Positions 16,623 through 25,934 are shown, counted from the stretch's first letter. The stretch: 64,000 nucleotides of DNA from Leucobacter chromiiresistens (GCF_900102345.1 NZ_FNKB01000001.1:1922001-1986000); one strand, 5' to 3'. Numbers and translations: made by a program. The notes: generated by a model not told the origin, from the letters alone.

Positions 16623-17747
16623 TCACGCGTTGGCGGCGAGCACCTCGTCGACGCTCGAGTAGGCGAGCTCGGGGAACGCGTCGGCGACGCCCTTGAAGGT
16701 GAGCACGCCGTCATGCGCGTTGAGGCCCTTGGCGAGCGACTCGTCGGCCTGCAGCGCCGCGACCCAGCCCTTGTCGGCGAGTGCGACGACGTAGGGGAGG
16801 GTGGCGTTGGTGAGCGCCGCGGTCGAGGTCTCGGGAACGGCGCCGGGCATGTTCGCCACGCAGTAGTAGATCGAGTTGTGCACCTGGAAGGTGGGGTCGT
16901 CGTGCGTGGTGGGGCGCGAGTTCTCGAAGCAGCCGCCCTGGTCGATGGCGATGTCGACGAGCACGGAGCCCGGCTTCATCTGCGCGACCATCTCGTCGGT
17001 GACGAGCTTCGGGGCCTTCTCGCCCGGGATGAGCACCGAGCCGATGACCAGGTCGGCGTCCTTGAGCGATTCGGTGATGTTGTGCGCGTTCGAGGTGCGC
17101 GTCTGGATGCGCCCGCCGAACTCGTCCTCGAGCTGCTTGAGGCGCGGGATCGAGATGTCGATCACGGTGACCTCGGCGCCCATGCCGAAGGCGATGCGAG
17201 CGGCCTGCTCGCCCGCCGCGCCGCCGCCGATGACGACGACCTTGCCGCGGCGCGTCGCGGTGACGCCGCCGAGCAGCACGCCGCGCCCGCCGTTCGCCTT
17301 CATGAGGGAGTACGCGCCGACCTGTGCGGAGAGGCGCCCGGCGACCTCCGACATGGGGGCGAGGAGCGGCAGCGCGCGGCCGGCCTGCACCGTCTCGTAG
17401 GCGATGGCGGTGGTGCCCGACTCGAGCACCTGCTCCGTGAGCGTCTTGTCGGCTGCGAGGTGGAGGTAGGTGAAGAGCACCTGGCCCTTGCGCAGCTTGT
17501 CGTACTCGGCCGCGATGGGCTCCTTGACCTTCAGGATCATGTCGGCCTGCGCCCACACGTCTTCGGCGCCCTCGACGATCTGCGCGCCCGCTGCGGCGTA
17601 CTCGTCGTCGGTGATCGCCGAGCCGATGCCGGCGCCCGCCTGCACGAGCACCTCGTGCCCGCGACGGGTGAGCTCGACGACGCCGGCCTGCGTGATCGCG
17701 ACGCGGTTCTCGTTGTTCTTGATTTCGGTGGGAATACCGACGCGCAT
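16623..17747 (-). CDS. ald: Alanine dehydrogenase
   Basis: A 374-residue NAD-dependent L-alanine dehydrogenase, which reversibly deaminates alanine to pyruvate and ammonia. The N-terminal [23 protein letters not shown], the active-site region [12 protein letters not shown] with its catalytic His, the NAD fold [22 protein letters not shown], and the catalytic Asp in [11 protein letters not shown] are all present, and the length is typical. GGAG lies nine bases before the ATG. A divergent Lrp/AsnC gene shares the promoter region, the usual layout of ald with its AldR-type activator, so alanine-responsive control is expected. Confidence 0.96.
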   Translation of the reverse strand: MRVGIPTEIKNNENRVAITQAGVVELTRRGHEVLVQAGAGIGSAITDDEYAAAGAQIVEGAEDVWAQADMILKVKEPIAAEYDKLRKGQVLFTYLHLAADKTLTEQVLESGTTAIAYETVQAGRALPLLAPMSEVAGRLSAQVGAYSLMKANGGRGVLLGGVTATRRGKVVVIGGGAAGEQAARIAFGMGAEVTVIDISIPRLKQLEDEFGGRIQTRTSNAHNITESLKDADLVIGSVLIPGEKAPKLVTDEMVAQMKPGSVLVDIAIDQGGCFENSRPTTHDDPTFQVHNSIYYCVANMPGAVPETSTAALTNATLPYVVALADKGWVAALQADESLAKGLNAHDGVLTFKGVADAFPELAYSSVDEVLAANA

Positions 17748-17850
17748 GAGATGCTCCAATGGAATCTGCGTTGTACTGATGCGGTGCCGACTCGCGAACC
17801 TGCCGGATGCAGCGCGATCCATTGCGGTCGAACCTCTACAGTGTGCAGTA

Positions 17851-17880
17851 TATTCGTCAGAGTTGCAGTTGCTCTGAATA
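17851..17880. promoter_or_regulatory. Candidate Lrp/AldR operator between ald and its regulator
   Basis: TATTCGTCAGAG, nine bases, then CTCTGAATA form an AT-rich dyad (TATTC..CAGAG against CTCTGAATA) with a two-base bulge. It lies about 104 bases before the ald start and 34 before the regulator start. AGTATA at 17847-17852 reads TATACT on the ald strand as a possible -10 box. Confidence 0.5.
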
Positions 17881-17913
17881 CTCTTCGGCGTGGAGAGTGG
17901 ATGTGAGCGCGAC

Positions 17914-18426
17914 ATGAGTGAGAGGCGAGATAAAGTGGTCGAGACTTCGAAGATTCTGCGTGATGGCGCAGATCTCGACGATGTGGATCGCAAGATCGTC
18001 GACGAGCTGCAGGCGAACGGGCGCATCACCAACGCCGAGCTGGCCGAGCGGGTCGGCGTGGCGGCGTCGACCTGCATCGCGCGCGTGCGCAGCCTCGTCG
18101 CCCGGAAGATCATCACCGGCTTCACGGCGTCCGTCGACCCTCGGGCAATCGGTCTCGACCTGGAGGTGCTCGTCAGCGTCACCGTGCGGTCGGGGGCGCG
18201 GCAGCGGATCACGGAGCTCGCCGACGAGCTGCGCGGGCTGCCCGAGGTCATGCAGCTCTTCTTCCTCGGCGGCGTCGAGGACTTCATCATCCACCTCGCC
18301 GTGCGCGACTCCGACCACGTGCGCGACTTCGTCGTCGAGCACCTCTCGGCGCACCCCGCGATCTCGTCGACCCGCACGAGCATCGTGTTCAGCCACCATC
18401 AGAACCCGGTGCGCATGCAGGCGTGA
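17914..18426 (+). CDS. Lrp/AsnC-family transcriptional regulator, probable ald regulator
   Basis: A 170-residue regulator. The N-terminal winged helix-turn-helix reads DDVDRKIVDELQANGRITNAELAERVGVAASTCIARVRSL, and the C-terminal ligand-binding (RAM) domain includes VLVSVTVRSGARQRITELADELRGLPEVMQLFFLGGVEDFIIHLAVRD. It is divergent from ald with a dyad between them, so it most likely senses alanine or another amino acid and controls ald, as AldR does in mycobacteria. The start is uncertain: GTG at 17890 and a GTG near 17935 are in frame, and no strong ribosome site singles one out. Confidence 0.9.
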   Translation: MSERRDKVVETSKILRDGADLDDVDRKIVDELQANGRITNAELAERVGVAASTCIARVRSLVARKIITGFTASVDPRAIGLDLEVLVSVTVRSGARQRITELADELRGLPEVMQLFFLGGVEDFIIHLAVRDSDHVRDFVVEHLSAHPAISSTRTSIVFSHHQNPVRMQA

Positions 18427-18436
18427 GCGGTGCGCT

Positions 18437-20167
18437 TCAGTGCGCGAGGGGCGGCGTGATCCTCGTCTCCTGCGCGTCGAGCGCGAGCTCCGCGGCGCGC
18501 AGCGCCTGCGAGCTGTAGCGGCCGATCGCGCGCTCCTCGAGCAGCGCGTCGCGCTGCGCGTCGAGCACGGTGCGCGCGAGCCTGCGATAGCACGCCGCCT
18601 GGGTCTCCTGCGCGAACGCCCGCGTCGCGCCGGTGGAGACGGAGGGAAACACGAGCGGTGCGAGCGTGCTCTTCGCGGCCGCGCGCACCCGTTTCACCAC
18701 GTCGTCGTCGGGCACGATCCGGCCGTCCTCCGCCTCCGCATCATTCTCGATCTCGTCCTCGAGCGCGGTGTCGGCCGCCTCGAGCAGATCGCGGCCGAGG
18801 GACTGGAGCTCGGCGGTGCGCGATCCGTTCGCCCCTTCGGGCCACAGCTTCGCGATCAGCAGCGGCAGCGTGAGCCCGTGCAGCAGCAGGGTGACGACGG
18901 CGACCGCGAAGGCGATCAGGATCAGCTGGGGGCGGTAGGGCACGTCTGTGGAGATCGACTGCGCGGCGGCGAGCGTGACGACGCCGCGCATGCCGCTCCA
19001 CGACAGCAGCACGCCGTCGCGCCACCCGAGCTGCTGCTCGCGCTCGTGCGCGAGGTCGGCGCGGGAGCGCTGCTCCAGCAGTTCGAGCTTGCGCAGCCGC
19101 CGCTCGGTGGTCTCGGCGCGGCGGGCGCGCGTGAGGATGCGCGTGAACCCGTCGCTGCGCTGCTGGTACCGCCCCTGATCGCCGCGCATGCTCCAGATGA
19201 GCGGAACCATGAACAGGCCGCGCAGCAGGATGAGCACCGCCACGAGGCCGAGCGCGACGAGCGCGACGTGCTCGAGCTGCAGCTGGGTGTCGTCCACCTC
19301 GTCGAGGAGGGTATGCAGCTGGAGGCCCATGACGAGGAAGACGCCGTTCTCCAGGCCGAACTGCACAGTGCGCCAGTTGAGGCGCTCGTTCATGCGGGCC
19401 GTCGCCGAGAACCGCTTCGCGGCGTGGTGCCCGGTGTAGAGGCCGGTGACCACGACGGCGAGCACGCCCGATGCCCCGAGCTCCTCGGCGGGCATGAAGG
19501 CGACGAACGGCACCACGAACGAGATGATGGTGTCGTACACGGGATTGCGCAGCTTGGATCGGATCCAGACGGTGACCGCGCCCATCACGAGGCCGATGGC
19601 GATCGCGGCGATCACGGAGAAGCCGAAGGAGCCCGCCGCGTCCCAGAAGACGAAGCTGCCGGCGACGGCGGCGAGCGCGGTCTTCAGCAGCACGAGCGAG
19701 GTCGCATCGTTGACGAGGCTCTCGCCCTCGAGGATCGAGACGAGGCGCTCGGGCATGCCGAGCCGCTTGCCGATGGATGTCGCGGCGACCGCATCGGTCG
19801 GGCTGATGACGGCGCCGAGGGCGATGGCGGCGGGCAGCGGGATGGCGGGCACGGCCCAGTGGAGGATGAAGCCGATCGCGACGGCCGAGATGATCACGAG
19901 CAGCACGGAGAGGCCGACCACCGGGCGCAGATTCCTGCGGAAGTCCACGAGCGGCACGTTCACGGCCGCGGAGTACAGGAGGGGCGGCAGCACCCCGATG
20001 AGGATGATCTCGGGGTCGATCTCGACGGGCGGGACGAACGGCAGGTATCCCGCGCCGATGCCGACGATGACGAGGAGGAGGGGGGCCGCGACGCCGATCT
20101 TGCTGCCGAGGATCGACGTCCCGACGAGCACGACCACGGCGGCGACTGCGATCAGGCCGATTTCCAT
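18437..20167 (-). CDS. CPA1-family Na+/H+ antiporter
   Basis: A 576-residue cation/proton antiporter of the NhaP/NHE type. About 12 hydrophobic segments fill residues 1-400, with the ion-site motif GAVISPTDAVAATSIGK (~residue 125) and EGESLVNDATSLVLLK, which holds the Asn-Asp pair typical of CPA1. A hydrophilic tail of ~170 residues follows and is probably cytoplasmic and regulatory. There is no ribosome site; TAGAAT lies exactly six bases before the ATG, predicting a leaderless mRNA. The 3' end faces the Lrp gene with only 10 bp between stops. The likely role is sodium or pH homeostasis. Confidence 0.93.
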   Translation of the reverse strand: MEIGLIAVAAVVVLVGTSILGSKIGVAAPLLLVIVGIGAGYLPFVPPVEIDPEIILIGVLPPLLYSAAVNVPLVDFRRNLRPVVGLSVLLVIISAVAIGFILHWAVPAIPLPAAIALGAVISPTDAVAATSIGKRLGMPERLVSILEGESLVNDATSLVLLKTALAAVAGSFVFWDAAGSFGFSVIAAIAIGLVMGAVTVWIRSKLRNPVYDTIISFVVPFVAFMPAEELGASGVLAVVVTGLYTGHHAAKRFSATARMNERLNWRTVQFGLENGVFLVMGLQLHTLLDEVDDTQLQLEHVALVALGLVAVLILLRGLFMVPLIWSMRGDQGRYQQRSDGFTRILTRARRAETTERRLRKLELLEQRSRADLAHEREQQLGWRDGVLLSWSGMRGVVTLAAAQSISTDVPYRPQLILIAFAVAVVTLLLHGLTLPLLIAKLWPEGANGSRTAELQSLGRDLLEAADTALEDEIENDAEAEDGRIVPDDDVVKRVRAAAKSTLAPLVFPSVSTGATRAFAQETQAACYRRLARTVLDAQRDALLEERAIGRYSSQALRAAELALDAQETRITPPLAH

Positions 20168-20173
20168 GCGTCG

Positions 20174-20179
20174 ATTCTA
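20174..20179 (-). promoter_or_regulatory. Leaderless -10 box for the antiporter
   Basis: TAGAAT, six bases (CGACGC), then ATG. The hexamer is close to consensus TATAAT, and no Shine-Dalgarno sequence is present. Confidence 0.65.
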
Positions 20180-20264
20180 GCGACGGGCCCGATGGGGCCC
20201 CGGCCCGCGCGAGCGCGCGACGCGGGCTCGGCGGGTCGCCGGGCGGGGCGTCGCACCGTTTCTC

Positions 20265-21458
20265 CTATTCGGCGAGCGCGACGTCTCCGGCGGCGACGCC
20301 GTGGAACGCCGCCCAGTCGCGGTTCGCGGCCGCGAGCGCGCCGAGGTCGATCCGCGCGCCCGGGAACGGCGCGACGTCGAGGCCGCCGGCGCGCGTGCGG
20401 CGCCGCTTCCAGGTGCCCACGACGACGCCGCGCTCGACGACGGTCGGCAGGAACATGCCGTTGCGGCCGGGCACGATGCGGGCGAAGTGCTCGGGGTCGA
20501 GCTGCGGCGAGCGCTCGGAGTAGCCCAGCAGGTGCTCGTCGAAGGCCGCGAGGAGCCTCCACTCCGGGAGGGGGGCGTCGCGGGTCGCTCCGAGCAGCCC
20601 CGGATCGACCCACAGCTTCCCGGCGGCCCCGAGCACCGTCTCGCCTGCGGCGTCGCGAGCGCGAACGGGGGCGAGCGCGCCGCTCTCCGCCGCCGCGGCG
20701 ATGCCGATCCGGGCCTCTGCGACGGTGAGGCCGGTCCACCAGGCGAGATCCTTCTCCCGGAACGGCCCGCGGGCTGCGGCGTACCGCACCGCGAGCTCGT
20801 GCAGGGCCGCGTCGCCGGCGAGATCGCGGGAGGCCGTGATCCAGTGCTCCGTCGCGACGAGCAGGGGTTCGCCCCCGGGCCCGATCGGGCCGAATGCGGC
20901 GAGGCCGTTCTGGCAGATCCACCAGATGAGGTGGTACCGCCAGTTGGGCTGCCAGTCGATGCCCGCTTCCGTCCAGGTCGCGGCGAGTCGGTCGCGGTCC
21001 AGCCCGGCGGGGCCCGCGGCGGCGAGCGCGAGCAGCGACGTGTCGACGAGTCGGTCGAGCACCGCGTCGTCGATGCCGAGGAACGCCCGGCGCTTCGGGG
21101 CTCCCGCCAGCACGCGATGGTTGGTGGCGAGCTGCATCCAGCGGATGTCCTCCGCGGCGACGATGTGCACGGTGCCCCGCATGGGCCAGGAGCGCACGAT
21201 GCGTCGGGAGTCGAACGCGGCCTCGACGTCGGCAGACGTCGTGCCGGGGGCGCGCACGCCGAGCGCCCACCGTGCGGACCGCCAGTCCTGGCCCTGCAGC
21301 GCGAGCATGCGCCGCGCGACGGCGGCGATGCGCTCCGCCCCGTCGTGAGCGGTGTCGTCGGTCGAGCTCCGGCCCCCCTCGGCCCCGTCGTGCCCCGCGA
21401 GGCCGAGGGCGCGCATCCGCATTCGGAGCACATCGTCGGGGGAGAGCGTCTCGTTCAT
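20265..21458 (-). CDS. Winged-helix DNA-binding protein, AlkZ/YcaQ-like (HTH_42)
   Basis: A 397-residue protein of the HTH_42 superfamily, which includes the DNA glycosylases AlkZ (Streptomyces) and YcaQ (E. coli) that unhook interstrand crosslinks. Visible hallmarks are RRMLALQGQDWRSARWALGVR, whose Q-G-Q fits the QxQ catalytic motif (~residue 55), SWPMRGTVHIVAAEDIRWM, KRRAFLGI, and a C-terminal barrel with AFDEHLLGYSERSPQL and GRNGMFLPTVVERGVVVGTWKR. Function in DNA repair is inferred from the family. TACACT six bases before the ATG predicts its own leaderless transcript, although the IclR gene ends only 19 bases upstream. Confidence 0.88.
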   Translation of the reverse strand: MNETLSPDDVLRMRMRALGLAGHDGAEGGRSSTDDTAHDGAERIAAVARRMLALQGQDWRSARWALGVRAPGTTSADVEAAFDSRRIVRSWPMRGTVHIVAAEDIRWMQLATNHRVLAGAPKRRAFLGIDDAVLDRLVDTSLLALAAAGPAGLDRDRLAATWTEAGIDWQPNWRYHLIWWICQNGLAAFGPIGPGGEPLLVATEHWITASRDLAGDAALHELAVRYAAARGPFREKDLAWWTGLTVAEARIGIAAAAESGALAPVRARDAAGETVLGAAGKLWVDPGLLGATRDAPLPEWRLLAAFDEHLLGYSERSPQLDPEHFARIVPGRNGMFLPTVVERGVVVGTWKRRRTRAGGLDVAPFPGARIDLGALAAANRDWAAFHGVAAGDVALAE

Positions 21459-21464
21459 GGCCCC

Positions 21465-21470
21465 AGTGTA
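21465..21470 (-). promoter_or_regulatory. Leaderless -10 box for the AlkZ-like gene
   Basis: TACACT, six bases (GGGGCC), then ATG, placed in the 19-bp gap after the IclR gene. Confidence 0.55.
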
Positions 21471-21477
21471 GGCGGGG

Positions 21478-22188
21478 TCAGGCGTCCAACCCCGCGGCGA
21501 GTTCGCTCTCGAGCACTCGGCGCGCTTCGAGCATGACGCGGATGGACTCCTCCATCACCATTCGCCCCTCGGGGGCGATGACGCTCAGGGCGCCGAGGCA
21601 CTCGTCGCCCTGCATGAGGGGCACGGCGATGACCTCGATCGCGTCGCCCATCCACACCGCCCGGTGCACGGAGTAGCCGCGCTCCCTGATCGCGGCCAGG
21701 TCGGCGAGGTGCGGCTCCCGCTCCGCGTCCGTCGCGTGGGGATCGAAGGCGAGGAGCACCTGGCCCGAGGTCGAGCTGAGCGGCAGCATCCGCTCGGCCT
21801 CGCGACGCACGGACAGGGAGCGCCTCGGCTCGATCCGCTCCACGATCAGCGCCGATTCGCCGTTGCGCACGGCGAACGAGATCGGCTCCTCGAGCTGCTC
21901 CACGAGGGCGCGCATGCGCCGCGACACGGCTTCGGGCACGCCCGCGTGCGCCGTCGCGAAGCGCCCGAACGCGGCGGCGCGGATCGAGAGACGGTATCTG
22001 CGCTGCGAGTCCTGCTGCAGCCACCCCGTGTGCACCAGCGTGGTCAGGTACTGGTGCGTGGCGGGCCGGCTCCACCCGAGCGCCTCCGCGATCTCGGAGA
22101 GCGCGATCGCGGCTCGGTCGAAGTGCATGAACTCCTCGAGCACGCGGATCGTCTTCTCGACGGACTGCAGGGTGGTCTGGCCGGACAT
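21478..22188 (-). CDS. IclR-family transcriptional regulator
   Basis: A 236-residue regulator with an N-terminal winged helix-turn-helix (SVEKTIRVLEEFMHFDRAAIALSEIAEALGWSRPATHQYLTTL, residues ~9-50) and the C-terminal IclR effector domain (SFAVRNGESALIVERIEPRR; STSGQVLLAF; VIAVPLMQGDECLGALSVIAPEGR). GGAGAGAGC precedes the ATG. It is divergent from the six-gene operon at 22388-29064, with three AATC...GATT dyads in between, so it most likely represses that operon and senses its substrate or an intermediate. Confidence 0.93.
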   Translation of the reverse strand: MSGQTTLQSVEKTIRVLEEFMHFDRAAIALSEIAEALGWSRPATHQYLTTLVHTGWLQQDSQRRYRLSIRAAAFGRFATAHAGVPEAVSRRMRALVEQLEEPISFAVRNGESALIVERIEPRRSLSVRREAERMLPLSSTSGQVLLAFDPHATDAEREPHLADLAAIRERGYSVHRAVWMGDAIEVIAVPLMQGDECLGALSVIAPEGRMVMEESIRVMLEARRVLESELAAGLDA

Positions 22189-22271
22189 TGCTCTCTCCGA
22201 TCGGGCGCCGAGACTGCCGCTCGGCGCAAGGGCTGCTTCTCACTGTCGCCGAGATTTTCGGCGGCGCCCTC

Positions 22272-22300
22272 TTGACGCGCCGCTGAGGGCTGTTTACTGT
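22272..22300 (+). promoter_or_regulatory. Promoter of the 22.4-29.1 kb operon
   Basis: TTGACG (22272-22277), a 17-base spacer and TACTGT (22295-22300), placing the start point near 22307. This is the best vegetative-type promoter match in the window. Confidence 0.7.
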
Positions 22301-22314
22301 TTTCAATATACCTG

Positions 22315-22375
22315 AATCATGATTAAAGAATACTTAATCCATTGATTCGGGGCTTTCGACGAATCAACGATGATT
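22315..22375. promoter_or_regulatory. Three AATC...GATT dyads, candidate IclR operators
   Basis: AATCATGATT (22315-22324, a perfect palindrome), AATCCATTGATT (22336-22347) and AATCAACGATGATT (22362-22375) lie just past the predicted start point. The region is much more AT-rich than its surroundings. Binding here would block transcription of the operon. Confidence 0.6.
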
Positions 22376-22387
22376 GGAGCGGATACG

Positions 22388-24919
22388 ATGCGGAATCCCT
22401 ACCTCGACGAGGCGTTCTCACCCGAACGGGTGATGGACCCGCGGAGCCTCGGGGCCCTGCAGCCGACGCGGCTGAGCGCATCGCGGAGCTTCCTCGCCCG
22501 GATGCTGCGGGAGGGATGGCGCATTCGCCGAGACCTGCTCGAACTCGACGCACGGGGCAACGGCGCGGCCCGCTACACGATCGAGACGCCTTCGGGAAGC
22601 ATCACCTACGCCGCCTGGCTGAGCGAACCGCGGGGCGTCAACCGCACCGGCCGCATCATCGGATCGTCGTGGGACATGATCGGCACGCTCATCGACGGCG
22701 TCGCGAGCGACGACCAGATCGCCGCGTCCGCCGCGGAGCTGCCGAAGCTGTATGAGGGGCGCGCCCCGGAGGGCACGCTCATCTGGATGCGGTCGAACCA
22801 GAGCCTGCGCCTCTTCAAGCACGTGCGCGACTCGCTGGCCGCGGGCCAGCAGCCCGACGCCGCAGAGGTGAAGCGGGTGGGGTACCTGATGCGCAACACC
22901 GGCCTGGACGGCAACGGCACCTTCGGATCGGTGTCGTTCCCCGCCATCCCGGCCGGGCACCCCCTCGCCCTGTCGTACCACGCGCAGATGCTCTCGGCCT
23001 ACCTGATGCGGGAGCTCTCCGTCGACGTGGTGGAGGAGCTCGCCCGCCTCGACGCCCCCGGCACCGCCGTCGGCCTCGCGCCCGAGGTGCGCCGGCACAT
23101 CGGAGTCGGCAACGGCTCCGCGCTCGGCCTCGTGATGTTCGTCTACAACCGCCCGGCGCTCATCCACACCTACATGTCGCTCACCGTCGAGGCCGCCCGG
23201 CACGCGCTGGAGCTGCCGATCGAAGCGGGGGATCCGCGATTCGCGCGGCTCGAGGCGCTGCTCGACCGCACCATCCAGTACCGCGCCCTCGAAGACACCC
23301 AGTACCGCGTCTTCACGAACGGCAAGCAGCTCGCCGCCGACCTCCGCCGCATCCGCGCCGCCGTGCGCGCCGCTCGCCGCGGCGACATCGAGCGGGCCTC
23401 GGGGGAGACCCCGCTCGCCGCAGCGCACCGGTTCGTCAATGGCCGGGTGTCGCCCGAGGCGCTCAGCACGTTCCACACCCTCCTGATCGAGCTCGACCCC
23501 GACTTCGCCGACGCGCTGGTGCAGGATCGCCTGAACTTCGATGAGACCCTCGACCTCGACCCGCAGCTGCCGGCATCGGAGGTGCGTGAGGCGCTGCTCG
23601 ACACCTTCGGCTGGGCGTTCCGGATGCCGCTCAACGACGCCGAGCACCGCGACCGGGTGTGGTACCAGTCGCGGGCCGCCGAGGAGCCCCGCTCCGGCCC
23701 CGCGGAGGAGGTGCCCGGCGCGCACGAGGTGATCCCGAACTATCCCACGCGGGCGCGGGAGCTGCTCGCAGCGCTCGACGCCGTCGACCCGCTCACGCCC
23801 ATCGGATCCGTCATCGCCGCCCGGCCCGCGCTCGAGCACATGGCGCGATCGGCGGTCGCGCTGCGCGAGATGCCGTACGCCGTGCCGCACGCCGATCCCC
23901 ACGACATCGACTTCGTACCGGTCTGGCTCGTGCGACTCATGAACTCCTGCATCCACGGCCTCGACCGCACCGAGGACTTCCTGAACCGCTCCGTGCTCGG
24001 CCTCATCTACGACGGAGCCCCGTTCCGCGACGAACTCGCCACGGCCCACGCCGACGAGTGGTGGTGGAACTACCGCCCGGCCGTGACGGAGGACCCCGCA
24101 GCTGCGACCCCGGGATCCGCAGCGCCCGCGCTCTCCCCGAAGGTGAGCGCCATCGTCGCGCCGCGGCACGACCCCGCGGAGCGGATCACGATGAAGTTCC
24201 GCGAGCTGCGGCTCGCCGGAGGGCGGGCGATGCAGGCGCTCGAGGTGCCGGAGGGGTCGTGGCACGGCGCCCGCGACTTCTTCGTCACCGCGCTGATCGC
24301 TGACCCGGCGGCGATCACGGGGTTCGCGGGCGCGCTGGCGCGCGAGCTCGACGAGGCGGGCCGGGCCCGCGAGTGGCGGGCCCCCGCGGCGGAGCTCGCC
24401 GACGGCGCGCTCGTCATCGACTGCCACGGCGCGAGCCTGCACACCGTGGGCCACGTACTCGTGCACCGGATCGCCGCAGCCGTCGCCGACTCCGCCCGAG
24501 ACGTGCGCCTCGTCGACCTCCGGCCCGACGGCGCAGAGCCCGGCCTCGCCCTCGCCCTCGCACGCATCGGCGTCGACTGGGAACCGGTGCGCGCCGAGGA
24601 GGGCCGCTACCGCGCCCGGCGGAGCGCTGATCCGGAGGCGGCGCGCGCCCGCTTCGACGACGGCTTCGCCGCGCTGCTGCGCGAGGGAATCGAGGTGCCC
24701 GCGCAGCAGTGGTGGGACGTCTACTACCCGGGGAATGCGGGCCTCTACCCCGACACGCCCCTCTCGCGGCAGCACACCGGCACGGTGAAGGACGTCTACG
24801 TGCCCGGCCAGCAGCTCACGCGGCTCTTCGACCCCGCGGAGGTCGCCAACTCGTCCGACCCGAACCGCGACACCGACCACTACATCCCGCTCACCACCGC
24901 CCACCACGCGTCCGTCTGA
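22388..24919 (+). CDS. Large protein of unknown function, first gene of an IclR-linked operon
   Basis: I do not recognise this 843-residue protein. It has no signal peptide, clear membrane segment or nucleotide-binding loop, so it is probably a cytoplasmic enzyme or assembly protein. The N-terminal ~260 residues contain RNTGLDGNGTFGSVSFP and VYNRPALIHTYMSL. The centre has a Trp-rich DEWWWNYRP. The last ~240 residues hold VIDCHGASLHTVGHVLVHRI, whose clustered His could bind metal, then VRLVDLRPDG and QQWWDVYYPGN. I chose the ATG at 22388 because GGAG lies eight bases upstream; an in-frame ATG at 22370 lacks this and overlaps a dyad. Nine bases separate it from the M19 gene. The operon context implies catabolism of an imported amino-acid-like compound. 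Confidence 0.85.
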   Translation: MRNPYLDEAFSPERVMDPRSLGALQPTRLSASRSFLARMLREGWRIRRDLLELDARGNGAARYTIETPSGSITYAAWLSEPRGVNRTGRIIGSSWDMIGTLIDGVASDDQIAASAAELPKLYEGRAPEGTLIWMRSNQSLRLFKHVRDSLAAGQQPDAAEVKRVGYLMRNTGLDGNGTFGSVSFPAIPAGHPLALSYHAQMLSAYLMRELSVDVVEELARLDAPGTAVGLAPEVRRHIGVGNGSALGLVMFVYNRPALIHTYMSLTVEAARHALELPIEAGDPRFARLEALLDRTIQYRALEDTQYRVFTNGKQLAADLRRIRAAVRAARRGDIERASGETPLAAAHRFVNGRVSPEALSTFHTLLIELDPDFADALVQDRLNFDETLDLDPQLPASEVREALLDTFGWAFRMPLNDAEHRDRVWYQSRAAEEPRSGPAEEVPGAHEVIPNYPTRARELLAALDAVDPLTPIGSVIAARPALEHMARSAVALREMPYAVPHADPHDIDFVPVWLVRLMNSCIHGLDRTEDFLNRSVLGLIYDGAPFRDELATAHADEWWWNYRPAVTEDPAAATPGSAAPALSPKVSAIVAPRHDPAERITMKFRELRLAGGRAMQALEVPEGSWHGARDFFVTALIADPAAITGFAGALARELDEAGRAREWRAPAAELADGALVIDCHGASLHTVGHVLVHRIAAAVADSARDVRLVDLRPDGAEPGLALALARIGVDWEPVRAEEGRYRARRSADPEAARARFDDGFAALLREGIEVPAQQWWDVYYPGNAGLYPDTPLSRQHTGTVKDVYVPGQQLTRLFDPAEVANSSDPNRDTDHYIPLTTAHHASV

Positions 24920-24928
24920 AGGAGACCG

Positions 24929-25915
24929 ATGATCTACGTCGACAGCCTGCTCTGCTCACCGCTCGAGACCGAGCGCCCCGGCAACCGCCCCTCCCTCGAG
25001 GAGGTGGCGGCCGGAGGGCTCGGAGCGATCACCGTCACCGTCGGGTTCTGGGAGGACGCCACCGAATCCATGGACCAGATCGTGAAGTGGCGCAACATGG
25101 CGGAGGACAACGCCGACCTCGTCGAGATCGCCTACCGCGCCGACGACATCCGGCGCATCGCGGAATCCGGTCGCACCGCCATCATCCTGGGCTTCCAGAA
25201 CGTATCGTTCCTGCAGGGCCGCCTCGGCTACGTCGAGCTGTTCGCCCGCATGGGCACGCGCGTCGGGCAGCTCACCTACAACATCCAGAACGACCTCGGG
25301 GGCAGCTGCTACGAGCCGCACGACAGCGGGCTCTCCCGGTACGGGCGGTACGTCGTGCAGGAGATGAACCGCTGCGGCATGGTCATCGACCTGTCGCACG
25401 TCGGCGAGCAGACGACGCTCGACGCCATCGAGGCATCCGGCGAACCCGTCGCCATCACGCACGCGAACCCTGCCTCGCTCGCCCCGCACCCCCGCAACAA
25501 GTCGGATCGGGTACTCGATGCACTGCGCGAACGCGACGGCATGATCGGCGTCTCGGTGTACCGCAACCTCGTCGGGGAGTACACGACCCCGCAGCGGTGG
25601 TCCGAACTCGTCGCGTGGACGGTCGACCGGGTCGGCATCGAGCGCGTCGGCATCGGCACCGACCTCGACCAGAACGGCGGCTTCGCGTACGTCGAATGGA
25701 TGCGGCAGGGGCGCTGGGCGCGCGAGATCCAATACGGCGCGTCGGGGCCGTCCGCACCGGGGCCCACCCCGCCGCTCGACTGGTTCAGCACCCCCGCGCA
25801 GTTCCCGAACGCCGAGGTGTGCCTGCGCGAGCGCGGCTTCGCCGAGGCGGAGGTCGCCGCGATCATGGGCGAGAACTGGCTGCGCTTCTACGACACCGTC
25901 TTCCGAGAGCTCTAG
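24929..25915 (+). CDS. M19 membrane-dipeptidase-like protein lacking canonical metal ligands
   Basis: A 328-residue amidohydrolase-fold protein of the renal/membrane dipeptidase (M19) family. Recognisable parts are VIDLSHVGEQTTLDAIEASGEPVAITHANP, with the two C-side metal His (~157 and ~177), GIGTDLDQNGG near the barrel end and the C-terminal IMGENWLRFY. The N-terminal HxD of M19 enzymes is replaced by YVDSLLCS, and the position of the bridging Glu reads GFQN, so the two-zinc site should be incomplete. Despite the family name no signal peptide is seen. GAAGGAGA precedes the ATG. It may cleave a dipeptide, a beta-lactam-like amide or another amide imported by the adjacent transporter. Confidence 0.85.
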   Translation: MIYVDSLLCSPLETERPGNRPSLEEVAAGGLGAITVTVGFWEDATESMDQIVKWRNMAEDNADLVEIAYRADDIRRIAESGRTAIILGFQNVSFLQGRLGYVELFARMGTRVGQLTYNIQNDLGGSCYEPHDSGLSRYGRYVVQEMNRCGMVIDLSHVGEQTTLDAIEASGEPVAITHANPASLAPHPRNKSDRVLDALRERDGMIGVSVYRNLVGEYTTPQRWSELVAWTVDRVGIERVGIGTDLDQNGGFAYVEWMRQGRWAREIQYGASGPSAPGPTPPLDWFSTPAQFPNAEVCLRERGFAEAEVAAIMGENWLRFYDTVFREL

Positions 25916-25934
25916 GCCGAGAGGAACCGAACCC

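Noticed and set aside
16623..18383. A 586-codon frame fusing extra N-terminal sequence to alanine dehydrogenase
   Set aside because: The extra part is antisense to the Lrp gene; Ald proteins begin at [10 protein letters not shown], which has a ribosome site.
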